Shown piece after piece: positions 26,455 to 34,377 of a DNA stretch of 36,018 nucleotides. Made by a program: the position numbers and the translations under genes. Position 1 is the first letter of the stretch, and each line of letters starts with the position of its first letter. The notes under the pieces were generated by a model. That model was not told where the DNA came from, made no database searches, and saw only the letters and a list, made by a program, of their open reading frames with translations. Origin of the DNA: CAWUKT01 sp041565275 (GTDB lineage Bacteria > Bacteroidota > Bacteroidia > J057 > JADKCL01); assembly GCA_041565275.1 (NCBI GenBank), contig JBFGVE010000012.1, positions 1 to 36,018 of the forward strand, in the 5' to 3' direction.

Positions 26455-29076
26455 ATGCGCCTTCTTTCTACCCTTTTGCTTGTATTTTCTATTGCTACAT
26501 TATCCGCTCAGGTAACGGATAATTTCACCGACGGTGATTTCACACGTAATCCCGTCTGGGCAGGTGATACAGTTGAATGGGAAGTTTTGAATGGTGAATT
26601 ACATCTGAACAATCCTGCTCCCGCGAGCAACAATAACAGTTATCTCAGTACACCATCTGTTGCGTTTAACAATGCTACCTGGGAGTTCCGGGTTCGGCTG
26701 GATTTCAATCCCTCTTCGACCAATTATGTCGAGGTCTTTTTAGCCTCCGACATTGCTGACCTTGAGGGAAATACCAACGGATATTTTGTGAAACTGGGAG
26801 GAACCACAGATGAAGTTTCCCTATTCGAATCGGATTCAGGTTCTGATACGGAAATAATCGATGGGATGGATACCCGGTTGGATGTTACCAATTCTACGGT
26901 CTATGTTCGTGTTACCCGGGATGCTGCAGGAAATTGGGAACTCTTTTCCGATACTTCCGGAACGGGAAATAATTTATTTTACGAAGGCGCAGTTACCGAT
27001 ACTAAGCACAGCAGTTCTTCTTTTTTCGGCATCCATTCGCGATACACCTCTACCCGCGCCACTTGGTGTTACTTGGACACAGTTCATGTCACCTTCATTC
27101 AGGCTCAGGATACAACTCCTCCAGTATTGGTTTCAGCCACTGCAACCGATACCAATGAACTCCTCCTTGATTTCAATGAAAATGTAGATATTTTCACTGG
27201 AACGTCAACGGCCAATTATTTTCTGAATGGTATCACCAATCCTGCAACCGCGGTCATTGACCCTGCTGACAGCTCTCTAGTTCGCCTTGGATTTACAGGT
27301 TCTGGGTTTCAAGTGTGCACTTCCCAAAGCATTGACATATCAAACGTAGAAGACCGGGCTGGAAATGCAATGCTTTCTGTGACTCAGCCTTTTACATATG
27401 CAGTAGCCGTTACTACCTCTTACAAAGGCGTAATTATCAATGAGATATTCGCTGATCCAAGCCCTCAGATAGGATTGCCAAACCAGGAGTTCGTAGAATT
27501 GTACAACCGGGGGCCTACTGTGGCGGACCTGAATGGCTGGACCATTTCGGATGGCGGCACACCAGTTATAATTGTATCTTCTGGATACTTACTTTGTCCG
27601 GGTGAATATGTGATATTAGCTGACAGCGGTTCTCTTTGGAGTAGTTACGGACCTGTGATCGAAATGGGCCTTCCAGGCTTAAACAACGGTGGAGACGCCC
27701 TAGGGCTCAGGGACAGCGCTACCAACCCCATCGATTCAGTAACCTATGATCTGAGTTGGTACGGCGGTTTACCCTGGGAGAATGGAGGGTATTCCCTTGA
27801 ATTGATCAACCCCGAAGATACCTGTTCGCTTTCGGGGAATTGGCGGGCTTCAAATGACCCTTCCGGAGGAACGCCCGGAAAGCAAAATTCCGTCTTGGGG
27901 ACCTTTACCGACACAGATGCTCCAGAGGTATCCCAGGCCCAACTCCAGGCAGTCTCAATCGTCAGGCTTATCTTCAGTGAAATTATGGATCTTGCAACTT
28001 TGCTAGACCACCGGGCTTATACCATTGACCAAGGGATTGGAAATCCAATTTTGGCATCAGCTGTTCCGGAAGATCCCTATGCAATCGACCTCCTGATCTC
28101 CGGGACTTTTGAAGAGAACATCATTTACTGCATAAATGTCCGGAATGTTAAAGATTGTGCCGGCAACTTCATTGATTCACATAATTCCGTATGCTTTGGG
28201 ATCCCACTCGCCGCCGAACAGGGAGATGTGGTGATCAATGAAATATTATTCAATCCTTATACGGGTGGAAGCGATTTCGTGGAACTCTACAATCTGAGTG
28301 ACAAGATCATTGATCTCAATACTATCTACATTGGAGAGATTTTTGAAGGGACCGACTCAATTTTCAATGAAGATCGAGTCGCCAACACCCAGCTTCTTCT
28401 ACTTCCGGAAAGCTATATTTGTCTGACCCCAGATCGTCAGGTTCAAATTGACTACTATCTTCCCACTGATCCGGGTGCCATTTATGAGATGAGCAGTTTC
28501 CCCTCCTACGATGACAGTGAAGGGGAATGTGTGATCAGGACAGATTCAGGCGTGGTCCTGGACCGCTTTTTCTATCTGGACGATTATCAATTTCCCAACC
28601 TAAGTGATAAGAATGGAGTTTCTCTGGAACGCCATGACTTCAATCGCCCTACACAGGACGAAGATAACTGGCATTCGGCGGCAAGCACAGTTCGCTACGC
28701 TACACCGGGCTACAAAAATTCACAAACTCTTGTGGCTGCACCCGGGGAATTGGAAGTTTGGTTGGAGCCCGAGACCTTTTCTCCGGATCAGGATGGCATT
28801 GACGATGTTGTCTCCATCAATTACCTTTTTCAGTCTTCAGGGTGGAATACCAGGGTAACAGTATTTGACAGCAAAGGACGCCCTGTGAAACAACTTCAGC
28901 AAAATACGCTTCTGGGAACTGAAAAAGGTGCATTTACCTGGGATGGTACCGATGACAACCTCAACAAAGTAAAGGTGGGGATATATGTGATCCTGGTAGA
29001 AGCCTCCAATCCGAATACGGGGGAAACTCAGAATTTCAAGCTTGGAGTCGTTGTCGCAGCGAGATTAAAAAACTGA
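26455..29076 (+). CDS. Exported lamin-tail-domain protein with FlgD-like C-terminal domain
   Basis: An 873-residue exported protein. Signal peptide 1-18 (LLSTLLLVFSIATLSA). Residues ~20-215 form a concanavalin-like jellyroll (NFTDGDFTRNPVWAGD...). An SbsA-type Ig-like unit follows (VSATATDTNELLLDFNENVD) near 225-315. Two lamin-tail domains begin near 322 (GVIINEIFADPSP) and 589 (DVVINEILFNPY), separated by another SbsA-like unit. From ~764 a FlgD-Ig/CHU_C-like domain (FSPDQDGIDDVVSINY...KVGIYVILVEA) closes the protein and may act as its export or anchoring signal. Such proteins are surface or secreted in Bacteroidota. I use the ATG at 26455, since it puts the signal peptide at the N-terminus; a TTG 9 bp earlier is possible. 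Confidence 0.87.
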   Translation: MRLLSTLLLVFSIATLSAQVTDNFTDGDFTRNPVWAGDTVEWEVLNGELHLNNPAPASNNNSYLSTPSVAFNNATWEFRVRLDFNPSSTNYVEVFLASDIADLEGNTNGYFVKLGGTTDEVSLFESDSGSDTEIIDGMDTRLDVTNSTVYVRVTRDAAGNWELFSDTSGTGNNLFYEGAVTDTKHSSSSFFGIHSRYTSTRATWCYLDTVHVTFIQAQDTTPPVLVSATATDTNELLLDFNENVDIFTGTSTANYFLNGITNPATAVIDPADSSLVRLGFTGSGFQVCTSQSIDISNVEDRAGNAMLSVTQPFTYAVAVTTSYKGVIINEIFADPSPQIGLPNQEFVELYNRGPTVADLNGWTISDGGTPVIIVSSGYLLCPGEYVILADSGSLWSSYGPVIEMGLPGLNNGGDALGLRDSATNPIDSVTYDLSWYGGLPWENGGYSLELINPEDTCSLSGNWRASNDPSGGTPGKQNSVLGTFTDTDAPEVSQAQLQAVSIVRLIFSEIMDLATLLDHRAYTIDQGIGNPILASAVPEDPYAIDLLISGTFEENIIYCINVRNVKDCAGNFIDSHNSVCFGIPLAAEQGDVVINEILFNPYTGGSDFVELYNLSDKIIDLNTIYIGEIFEGTDSIFNEDRVANTQLLLLPESYICLTPDRQVQIDYYLPTDPGAIYEMSSFPSYDDSEGECVIRTDSGVVLDRFFYLDDYQFPNLSDKNGVSLERHDFNRPTQDEDNWHSAASTVRYATPGYKNSQTLVAAPGELEVWLEPETFSPDQDGIDDVVSINYLFQSSGWNTRVTVFDSKGRPVKQLQQNTLLGTEKGAFTWDGTDDNLNKVKVGIYVILVEASNPNTGETQNFKLGVVVAARLKN

Positions 29077-29120
29077 TCGGAAAGGTAATTGACTGTTGAA
29101 CATAGCTTTAAACAGATTGG

Positions 29121-29154
29121 AGGATAGAAAATTCGAACTACCCCTATCCTTTTT
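29121..29154 (+). terminator. Intrinsic terminator after the lamin-tail gene
   Basis: AGGATAG (29121-29127) pairs with CTATCCT (29144-29150) across a 16-base loop, and the stem runs straight into TTTTT. It lies 44 bp after the stop codon and separates this gene from rpsU. Confidence 0.5.
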
Positions 29155-29224
29155 CTTAACATGATAAATATTTTGATCTTATATTAAATACTCCGACATT
29201 TGCTCTTGCGAATAATCAAAGAAA

Positions 29225-29232
29225 GAAGGTGA
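29225..29232 (+). promoter_or_regulatory. Strong Shine-Dalgarno sequence of rpsU
   Basis: GAAGGTGA stands 7 nt before the rpsU ATG and contains AGGTGA, fully complementary to the UCACCU of the 16S rRNA 3' end. Shine-Dalgarno sequences are otherwise scarce in this window. In Bacteroidota the anti-Shine-Dalgarno is normally sequestered on the ribosome with bS21 involved, and rpsU is a known exception that keeps a strong site for autoregulation. Confidence 0.75.
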
Positions 29233-29239
29233 ATAACGT

Positions 29240-29434
29240 ATGATTATCATTAAGGTCAAAGAGGGCGAGAGCATTGACCGTGCCCTCCGCAGATATAAAA
29301 AGAAATTCGAAAAGACCGGCGTTCTCAAAGAAGTTCGTGCCCGTATGTACTACGAGAAGCCGTCAGTCAAAAAGCGTGAGATGTACAAGCGTGCACGTCG
29401 TCGCCAGGAACATTTCGCAAAAGATAACTATTAA
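29240..29434 (+). CDS. rpsU: 30S ribosomal protein bS21
   Basis: A 64-residue, highly basic protein of the small ribosomal subunit, near the 3' end of 16S rRNA. The sequence MIIIKVKEGESIDRALRRYKKK and the Arg/Lys-rich end (KRARRRQEHFAKDNY) are typical for Bacteroidota bS21. In this phylum bS21 helps mask the anti-Shine-Dalgarno of the ribosome. The strong Shine-Dalgarno sequence upstream therefore suggests that ribosomes lacking bS21 translate this message preferentially. The gene is followed by a strong intrinsic terminator and then xerC. Confidence 0.96.
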   Translation: MIIIKVKEGESIDRALRRYKKKFEKTGVLKEVRARMYYEKPSVKKREMYKRARRRQEHFAKDNY

Positions 29435-29466
29435 GTCATACCTTGGTTCATTTAACCAAATTGTTT

Positions 29467-29498
29467 ACCTTTCACTGACCAAGTGAAAGGTTTTTTTT
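29467..29498 (+). terminator. Strong intrinsic terminator between rpsU and xerC
   Basis: ACCTTTCACT (29467-29476) pairs perfectly with AGTGAAAGGT (29482-29491) around a GACCA loop: a 10-bp stem followed by seven more T. The T-run ends at the base before the xerC ATG, so the terminator fills the whole ribosome-binding area of xerC. Confidence 0.85.
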
Positions 29499-30398
29499 AT
29501 GCTCCGAGATGCCTTCAAATCCTACCTTGAACTCGAGAAAAACTATTCTCCTCATACCGTGGCGGCCTATACTCGCGACCTGGATTTCTTTCGGGAATTC
29601 ATTCAAGAAGCGTATGATTTTGACGCTACTGAAATAGATGAGTTGGATGGCGTAACCCACCGAATGATCCGTTCCTGGATGGGAAATATGCTGGACCATG
29701 GTCTAACGAAGCGTTCAGTTGCCCGAAAGATCGCTAGCCTTAACCATTGGTTCCGCTGGTTACTCAAGACAAGTCGAATTGAATCCAACCCTGCCCGCAA
29801 GATCACTGTTCCCAAATACGAGCAAAAGCTTCCCACTTTTCTCAAAGAAAAATCCATTGAAGAATTGTTCGAAAACGTTTTGTATCCCGATAATTTTGAA
29901 GGGAAACGCGACCGGGCCATACTGGAAATATTCTACAGTTGTGGGCTTCGCAGGTCTGAATTGATCGGGTTGAAGTTTGTCGACATTGATTTCCTTGGCC
30001 GAACCCTTAAAGTAATGGGTAAAGGACGCAAGGAAAGGGTAATCCCCTTTGGCCGTCCTGCTGAGCTAGCCATGCGGGCATATATGACAATCGCTGACAC
30101 TCTGGATTTGAACTATAAAGACATTTTTCTCGTAAATGAACGAGATGGCAAGCAACTTTCAACTGGCAAGATTCGTACCATTGTGGAGAAATATTTGAAG
30201 CAATCATGTACTCTCTCCAAGACCAGCCCTCACGTTTTGAGGCATACTTTCGCTACTCACCTACTGAACAACGGTGCGGACCTGAATGCAATCAAGGAGT
30301 TGTTAGGGCACACCAGCCTTGCAGCAACTCAGGTTTACGTTCATAACTCAATTCAGAAACTTAAGAAAGTGTATAAACAGGCTCATCCTAAAGCTTGA
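29499..30398 (+). CDS. xerC: Tyrosine recombinase XerC/XerD-type
   Basis: A 299-residue site-specific recombinase with the complete catalytic set: R151 (CGLRRSEL), K175 (GKGRKER), H245 and R248 (HVLRHTF), H271 (GHTS) and the nucleophile Y280 (TQVYVH). The N-terminal SAM-like core-binding domain is residues ~1-100. Length and motifs fit chromosomal Xer recombinases that resolve chromosome dimers at dif; integrases of mobile elements are usually longer or carry arm-binding domains. Position between rpsU and hpf is the usual Bacteroidota arrangement and supports the housekeeping role. XerC versus XerD cannot be decided here. The start ATG directly follows a terminator T-tract, so expression depends on read-through or an unseen promoter. 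Confidence 0.92.
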   Translation: MLRDAFKSYLELEKNYSPHTVAAYTRDLDFFREFIQEAYDFDATEIDELDGVTHRMIRSWMGNMLDHGLTKRSVARKIASLNHWFRWLLKTSRIESNPARKITVPKYEQKLPTFLKEKSIEELFENVLYPDNFEGKRDRAILEIFYSCGLRRSELIGLKFVDIDFLGRTLKVMGKGRKERVIPFGRPAELAMRAYMTIADTLDLNYKDIFLVNERDGKQLSTGKIRTIVEKYLKQSCTLSKTSPHVLRHTFATHLLNNGADLNAIKELLGHTSLAATQVYVHNSIQKLKKVYKQAHPKA

Positions 30399-30430
30399 GT
30401 CATCCACTCTTTTCAAATCGACAAATCAAT

Positions 30431-30730
30431 ATGAAATTACAGATTCAGTCCATTCACTTCGACACAGATCAAAAATTACTGGATTACCTTCAGAAAAAAT
30501 GTGATAAGCTCGATCACTTCTATGATCGCATCATTGATGCCCAGGTCTACCTCAAACTGGAGAAGGTTGGCGACCCCTCTTTGAAAAAAGTAGAGATTAA
30601 AGTCAATGTGCCAGGTGATGAACTCATCTCCAAGGAGCAAGCATACACATTTGAAGAAGCAATTGATCTTACCACGGAAAACCTAAAACGCCAAATCAAG
30701 CGACACAAGGAAAAGTTTCGTTCTTACTAG
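30431..30730 (+). CDS. hpf: Ribosome hibernation-promoting factor, short form
   Basis: A 99-residue protein of the HPF/RaiA family without the long-form C-terminal dimerisation domain. The start MKLQIQSIHFDTDQKLLDYLQKKCDKLDHFYDRI, the strand 'VEIKVNVPGDELIS' and the helix 'AIDLTTENLKRQIKRHKEK' are typical. It binds the 30S decoding region and silences idle ribosomes in slow growth or stationary phase. I use the ATG at 30431; a TTG at 30395 would overlap the xerC stop and adds an unmatched leader. The gene follows xerC by 32 bp and probably shares its transcript. Confidence 0.92.
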   Translation: MKLQIQSIHFDTDQKLLDYLQKKCDKLDHFYDRIIDAQVYLKLEKVGDPSLKKVEIKVNVPGDELISKEQAYTFEEAIDLTTENLKRQIKRHKEKFRSY

Positions 30731-30817
30731 CCTGGATGGTTTTAATGAACGACTATTCCCACGTTGACAAATCAAATTAATCCCGCCTGAGACTGCCTTC
30801 AGACTTGAATTAAAAGC

Positions 30818-30847
30818 TTGAGTTTTGCCGAAAGTCTGGTATTTTTG
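30818..30847 (+). promoter_or_regulatory. Promoter of the unrecognised 190-residue gene
   Basis: TTG (30818-30820) and an exact -7 box TATTTTTG (30840-30847) are 19 bp apart. The start codon is 26 bp further on. Confidence 0.6.
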
Positions 30848-30873
30848 GCTTCCGAAACTAAAATAAAACAGAA

Positions 30874-31446
30874 ATGAGGCCGAATCTACAAAAGAACCTG
30901 GAGGGTATGCTGGCCAATCTCCAGGATCAGAAGAAGTTCTTCTCCAATCCGGATATTCCCAACTCTAAGTTGATCAAGCTTTTGGGAATTAAGAGGCCAG
31001 GACCGATTACCGGAATTGCATTGCGCCCTCACGACCAACGCTTCAGTGGAATCACGGTGTGGACTAAAATGTATGAAGCCCACAAGATTCAATCTATAGC
31101 TTTTTATTTTCCGGAATATCCTATCCCCTTTGTCCGAGTCAAGGAATTATTTGGCGACTTCGAATGTTCATATGTTGAAAGTAGAAAGTACAGTCTCTTT
31201 GTCACCAAGAACTTCCCGGAAGAGAACCCTATCCAGGATTTCTCATTCGTCCTGAAAGGTGTCCAAATGGAGTACGATAAAGCTTCCCAATCGTATATTG
31301 CGACCCCTCTGGAAGATCCTTCCGCGGTAGAGACAGTCACTGATGATATGATTTGGATTGACAACTACGTCTTCTATATGAAGGACCGTGAGCCAGTAGA
31401 AGATAAAGATTTCAAGCGCAAAAAAGGTGGCTTGTTTGGTATGTAA
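30874..31446 (+). CDS. Uncharacterised soluble protein, 190 residues
   Basis: I do not recognise this protein. It has no signal peptide or membrane helix and is predicted cytoplasmic. The N-terminus is helical and basic (NLQKNLEGMLANLQDQKKFF). The middle is mixed strand and loop with many aromatics (SIAFYFPEYPIPFVRVKELFGDFECSY). A polar stretch (DPSAVETVTDDMIWIDNYVFYMKD) and a basic C-terminus (FKRKKGGLFGM) follow. It has its own good promoter, so it is a real transcribed gene. Its stop is one base away from the stop of the convergent SDR-like gene. No function is proposed. Confidence 0.72.
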   Translation: MRPNLQKNLEGMLANLQDQKKFFSNPDIPNSKLIKLLGIKRPGPITGIALRPHDQRFSGITVWTKMYEAHKIQSIAFYFPEYPIPFVRVKELFGDFECSYVESRKYSLFVTKNFPEENPIQDFSFVLKGVQMEYDKASQSYIATPLEDPSAVETVTDDMIWIDNYVFYMKDREPVEDKDFKRKKGGLFGM

Positions 31447-31447
31447 C

Positions 31448-32287
31448 TTACGGACTGGGATATTGAAAAGTGTAGCCTAAAACTTTGGAAATCCTGTCGC
31501 TAAGGATCTTCTTTCCTTTGGTTTGGTCTTTCGTGTCAAAAGTAGGTTGGGCAAGGCCTAGTTTTGTTGCAACCGCTGGGTAGTAGTCCCTTTTCAAGGG
31601 ATGCTCAGGGGCAACTAAGTTGAATACGTTTCCCCAGGCACCCTGCCTGATAACTTCCACGATTGCACTTATACAATCTTCTCGGTGAACCAGATTGACA
31701 GGGGTATTGCCATTTGGCAAGTTGTTCCTGCCTGCGAGATATTTTATGGGATTCCTGTCCTCTCCTATCAAACCTCCAAGGCGAAGAATAACACTGCTTT
31801 CAGGGAAGTTTTTCAAGACAATATTCTCTCCACTTACTACTTTTTTTGCTGAGGTGGTCATGGGGCAAATCGGAGAATTCTCAGTGACTTCACCCACAAC
31901 ATCTCCATAAACTGATATAGAACTCGTGAAAACCACATGTCTTGGCCGAATACTTTTACCGGTCAGAATTGTGCGAATAGTTTGGGCAAATCGACCATCG
32001 GGTTTATGGTAGCTGTGCCTGCCTGATGGCTGGCCCGGCAAATTGGTAGAAGATGGTGGTAGAGTTATGATCAGAATATCGCTGCCAAAAAATCCCTGAT
32101 ACTCATGGACAAGCAGGTCGGGATGTGCGATGATAAGTTTGGGAACTGCACCGGCTTTCTGAATTTCAATCAATCTTTCCTTGCGTGTGGTACTCCCACT
32201 GACGCGATAGCCTTCTCCGACTAGACGAGCCCCTAAAGCCAACCCTAGCCAGCCCATTCCAAGTATTGATATTCTTCCTTCTTGCAT
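31448..32287 (-). CDS. Atypical SDR / NAD(P)-binding protein (YeeZ-like)
   Basis: A 279-residue Rossmann-fold protein. The nucleotide loop is GMGWLG (10-15) and a SSISVYG stretch (about 120-126) corresponds to the SDR catalytic serine region. The usual Y-x3-K pair is not clear, as in the YeeZ-like group of extended SDRs. The NLVHREDCISAIVEVI and VFNLVAPEHPLKRDYYP segments also match that group. Substrate and reaction are unknown. It starts 15 bp after the aminopeptidase P stop on the same strand and is probably co-transcribed with it. Its 3' end is one base from the convergent 190-residue gene. Confidence 0.75.
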   Translation of the reverse strand: MQEGRISILGMGWLGLALGARLVGEGYRVSGSTTRKERLIEIQKAGAVPKLIIAHPDLLVHEYQGFFGSDILIITLPPSSTNLPGQPSGRHSYHKPDGRFAQTIRTILTGKSIRPRHVVFTSSISVYGDVVGEVTENSPICPMTTSAKKVVSGENIVLKNFPESSVILRLGGLIGEDRNPIKYLAGRNNLPNGNTPVNLVHREDCISAIVEVIRQGAWGNVFNLVAPEHPLKRDYYPAVATKLGLAQPTFDTKDQTKGKKILSDRISKVLGYTFQYPSP

Positions 32288-32302
32288 TTTCCTTCCTGAA
32301 AT

Positions 32303-34219
32303 TCAATTGTCAGAAACATCAATCCCAGACTCAATCTCACTGTCCTGCCAATCTTCATTCAAGCCTAGATCATCCAGATCGAACTCAATCATATCTTGAT
32401 TGTTCTGAAACTCATTTATCTCGACAAAAGGCATACACTGCGACGCTAACCATTCAACCTCATCATCTTCGAGAAAGGGTTCCAGTTCAGCAAATACTCG
32501 CAAGTGGTAGTTTCCAAGCCAATTGATCTCATCCGGCCCCAGCATTCCAAAATCGACTAAATTAAAATCCATCGGAAAGAGGGTTAAACTTTCAAAGCAA
32601 TAGAATTCCCCGAAGTCAGAATCTACAAACGGTTCACAGACCACGAGGTTTTCAATTCGAATTCCATAAGCTCCTTCCAGGTAAAAACCGGGTTCAATGG
32701 AAGTAGTCATCCCTGGCTGAATAGGGATCATTCCCGAGCCGGAAGCATGGCGTCGTATCCCATGAGGACCTTCATGGACATTCAGGAAAAAACCTACGCC
32801 ATGCCCCGTGCCGTGCCCGTAATCGAGTCCTTCATCCCACAGTGGAACACGCGCCAGGATATCCAACTGAGATCCATTAGTTCCCTTTGGAAATGCTGCA
32901 TTAGCCAAAGCAATATGGCCCTTTAGTACTTTCGTATATTGGAGTATCTGTTCATATGAAGTTTCTCCCAAAGTAATGGTACGTGTAATATCCGTAGTTC
33001 CGCCAATATACTGGCCTCCGCTGTCCAATAATAATATCCCTTCGGACTGGATCTCAAGATCTGCTCCAGGTTCAGCCCGATAGTGCACAATTGCCCCATT
33101 TGGCCCGTATCCAACGATGGCCGGAAAACTCTCTGACACATATCCTTCTTGCTCTGAACGAAATTCAGACAATTTATTTGCAACCCGGGATTCGGTCACC
33201 TTCTTATTTTCGTCCAGGGATTCTTCCAGCCACATAAAGAGACGGACCAATGCCACCCCATCTTTGACCATGGTTTTACTCAATTGATCAATCTCTACTT
33301 GGTTTTTTATGGCCTTGGCAAAACTGATCGGAGAACTCTCCTCAACCCTGTCAACGTGTGCCAATGAATTTGCCAGCAAGGCTGAGGTTTTGGAAGGGTC
33401 AAAGAGGACAGAACTTTCTTTCGGGAGAGAGAGCAATTCTTCTTCGACTGCGTCGTAGGGCATCAACCTTACAGCAGCCTCTATTAAATTCTTTTTCAAG
33501 GGCCCTGGAATCTTTTTTTCATCAATGAACAGGGTATTCTCTTCTGGCCCCAACAGAGAGTAGGCATAAAAAACCGGACAGTATGCTATATCAGCTCCCC
33601 GGAGATTGAATAACCAAGCAATCTCATCCAAAGCGGAGACCAGGCAATGGGTTGCCCCGGCATCCTTCATTTCCGCGTGGATACTGTCTAACTTTTCATG
33701 GTAAGTGTATCCCGCAACAATCTCAGGATGTGCGAATAAATGAGTTTCTGGCATAGTGGGACGATCCGACCAAACCTCAGGAATAGGATCAATATCTATA
33801 GAAAGCTTCATACCTGCGCCTCTTAGTCGTCTGTCGAGCCTTGCCGCCTCAGTTTGCGAGATCAACCGGCCGTCGACCCCTATCTTATCACCAGCTGACA
33901 TCTCCCTGAGAAGCCAGTCTATATGGTCACCGCTACCTTGAGGGCCAAGCTTATGTAACGCAAATCCACTTTGAGCCAACTCATTCTCAGCCTGGAGGAA
34001 ATAACGTGAATCTGTCCACAATCCAGCATCCTTTTGGGTGATGACTACAGTACCGGCAGAGCCAGTAAAACCACTGATCCATTCCCTTATTGCCCAGTGT
34101 TTTGCGACATATTCGCTCTGGTGCGGATCGGTCGAGGGGATAATAAAAGCAGACAATCCACTGTTTTCAAGGGCTTGCCTAAGTAGTGTGACGCGTTGTG
34201 TAAACTTTGATCCAGCCAT
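32303..34219 (-). CDS. M24B aminopeptidase P family (Xaa-Pro aminopeptidase) with acidic C-terminal tail
   Basis: A 638-residue metallopeptidase that removes N-terminal residues preceding proline. The dinuclear metal ligands are D399 and D410 (LLLDSGGQYIGGTTDITRT), H473 (GHGTGHGVG), E509 (TTSIEPGFY) and E523 (GIRIENLV). The two N-terminal creatinase-like domains precede the catalytic domain, giving the three-domain layout of eukaryote-like aminopeptidase P. The last ~45 residues beyond the usual end are strongly acidic (NQDMIEFDLDDLGLNEDWQDSEIESGIDVSDN is their core) and are not part of the fold I know. I chose ATG 34219: a promoter lies between it and the upstream ATG at 34276. Cytoplasmic, no signal peptide. 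Confidence 0.9.
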   Translation of the reverse strand: MAGSKFTQRVTLLRQALENSGLSAFIIPSTDPHQSEYVAKHWAIREWISGFTGSAGTVVITQKDAGLWTDSRYFLQAENELAQSGFALHKLGPQGSGDHIDWLLREMSAGDKIGVDGRLISQTEAARLDRRLRGAGMKLSIDIDPIPEVWSDRPTMPETHLFAHPEIVAGYTYHEKLDSIHAEMKDAGATHCLVSALDEIAWLFNLRGADIAYCPVFYAYSLLGPEENTLFIDEKKIPGPLKKNLIEAAVRLMPYDAVEEELLSLPKESSVLFDPSKTSALLANSLAHVDRVEESSPISFAKAIKNQVEIDQLSKTMVKDGVALVRLFMWLEESLDENKKVTESRVANKLSEFRSEQEGYVSESFPAIVGYGPNGAIVHYRAEPGADLEIQSEGILLLDSGGQYIGGTTDITRTITLGETSYEQILQYTKVLKGHIALANAAFPKGTNGSQLDILARVPLWDEGLDYGHGTGHGVGFFLNVHEGPHGIRRHASGSGMIPIQPGMTTSIEPGFYLEGAYGIRIENLVVCEPFVDSDFGEFYCFESLTLFPMDFNLVDFGMLGPDEINWLGNYHLRVFAELEPFLEDDEVEWLASQCMPFVEINEFQNNQDMIEFDLDDLGLNEDWQDSEIESGIDVSDN

Positions 34220-34238
34220 GATTTTTTCGATTACCTGA

Positions 34239-34272
34239 CAAAGGTAAAGGGAATTCTCTGGATATCTCCAAA
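34239..34272 (-). promoter_or_regulatory. Promoter of the aminopeptidase P gene
   Basis: On the minus strand TTTG (34269-34272) lies 22 bp before an exact -7 box TACCTTTG (34239-34246). The box ends 19 bp before the ATG at 34219, which supports that start over the upstream one. Confidence 0.6.
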
Positions 34273-34377
34273 CCATAGTTCAGGGAAGGAGCCTGTCGAG
34301 GCTACGGCCCTATGCAGAATTGACCATAAATTAGAATTATTCCGTTGAATCCTCTTTCTTAACTTTAGAGAATAAAA

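Noticed and set aside
29499..30398. Tyrosine recombinase as evidence for an integrated mobile element
   Set aside because: Length, motifs and position in rpsU-xerC-hpf fit the chromosomal Xer recombinase. No attachment repeats or cargo genes are seen next to it or at the tRNA-Gly gene.
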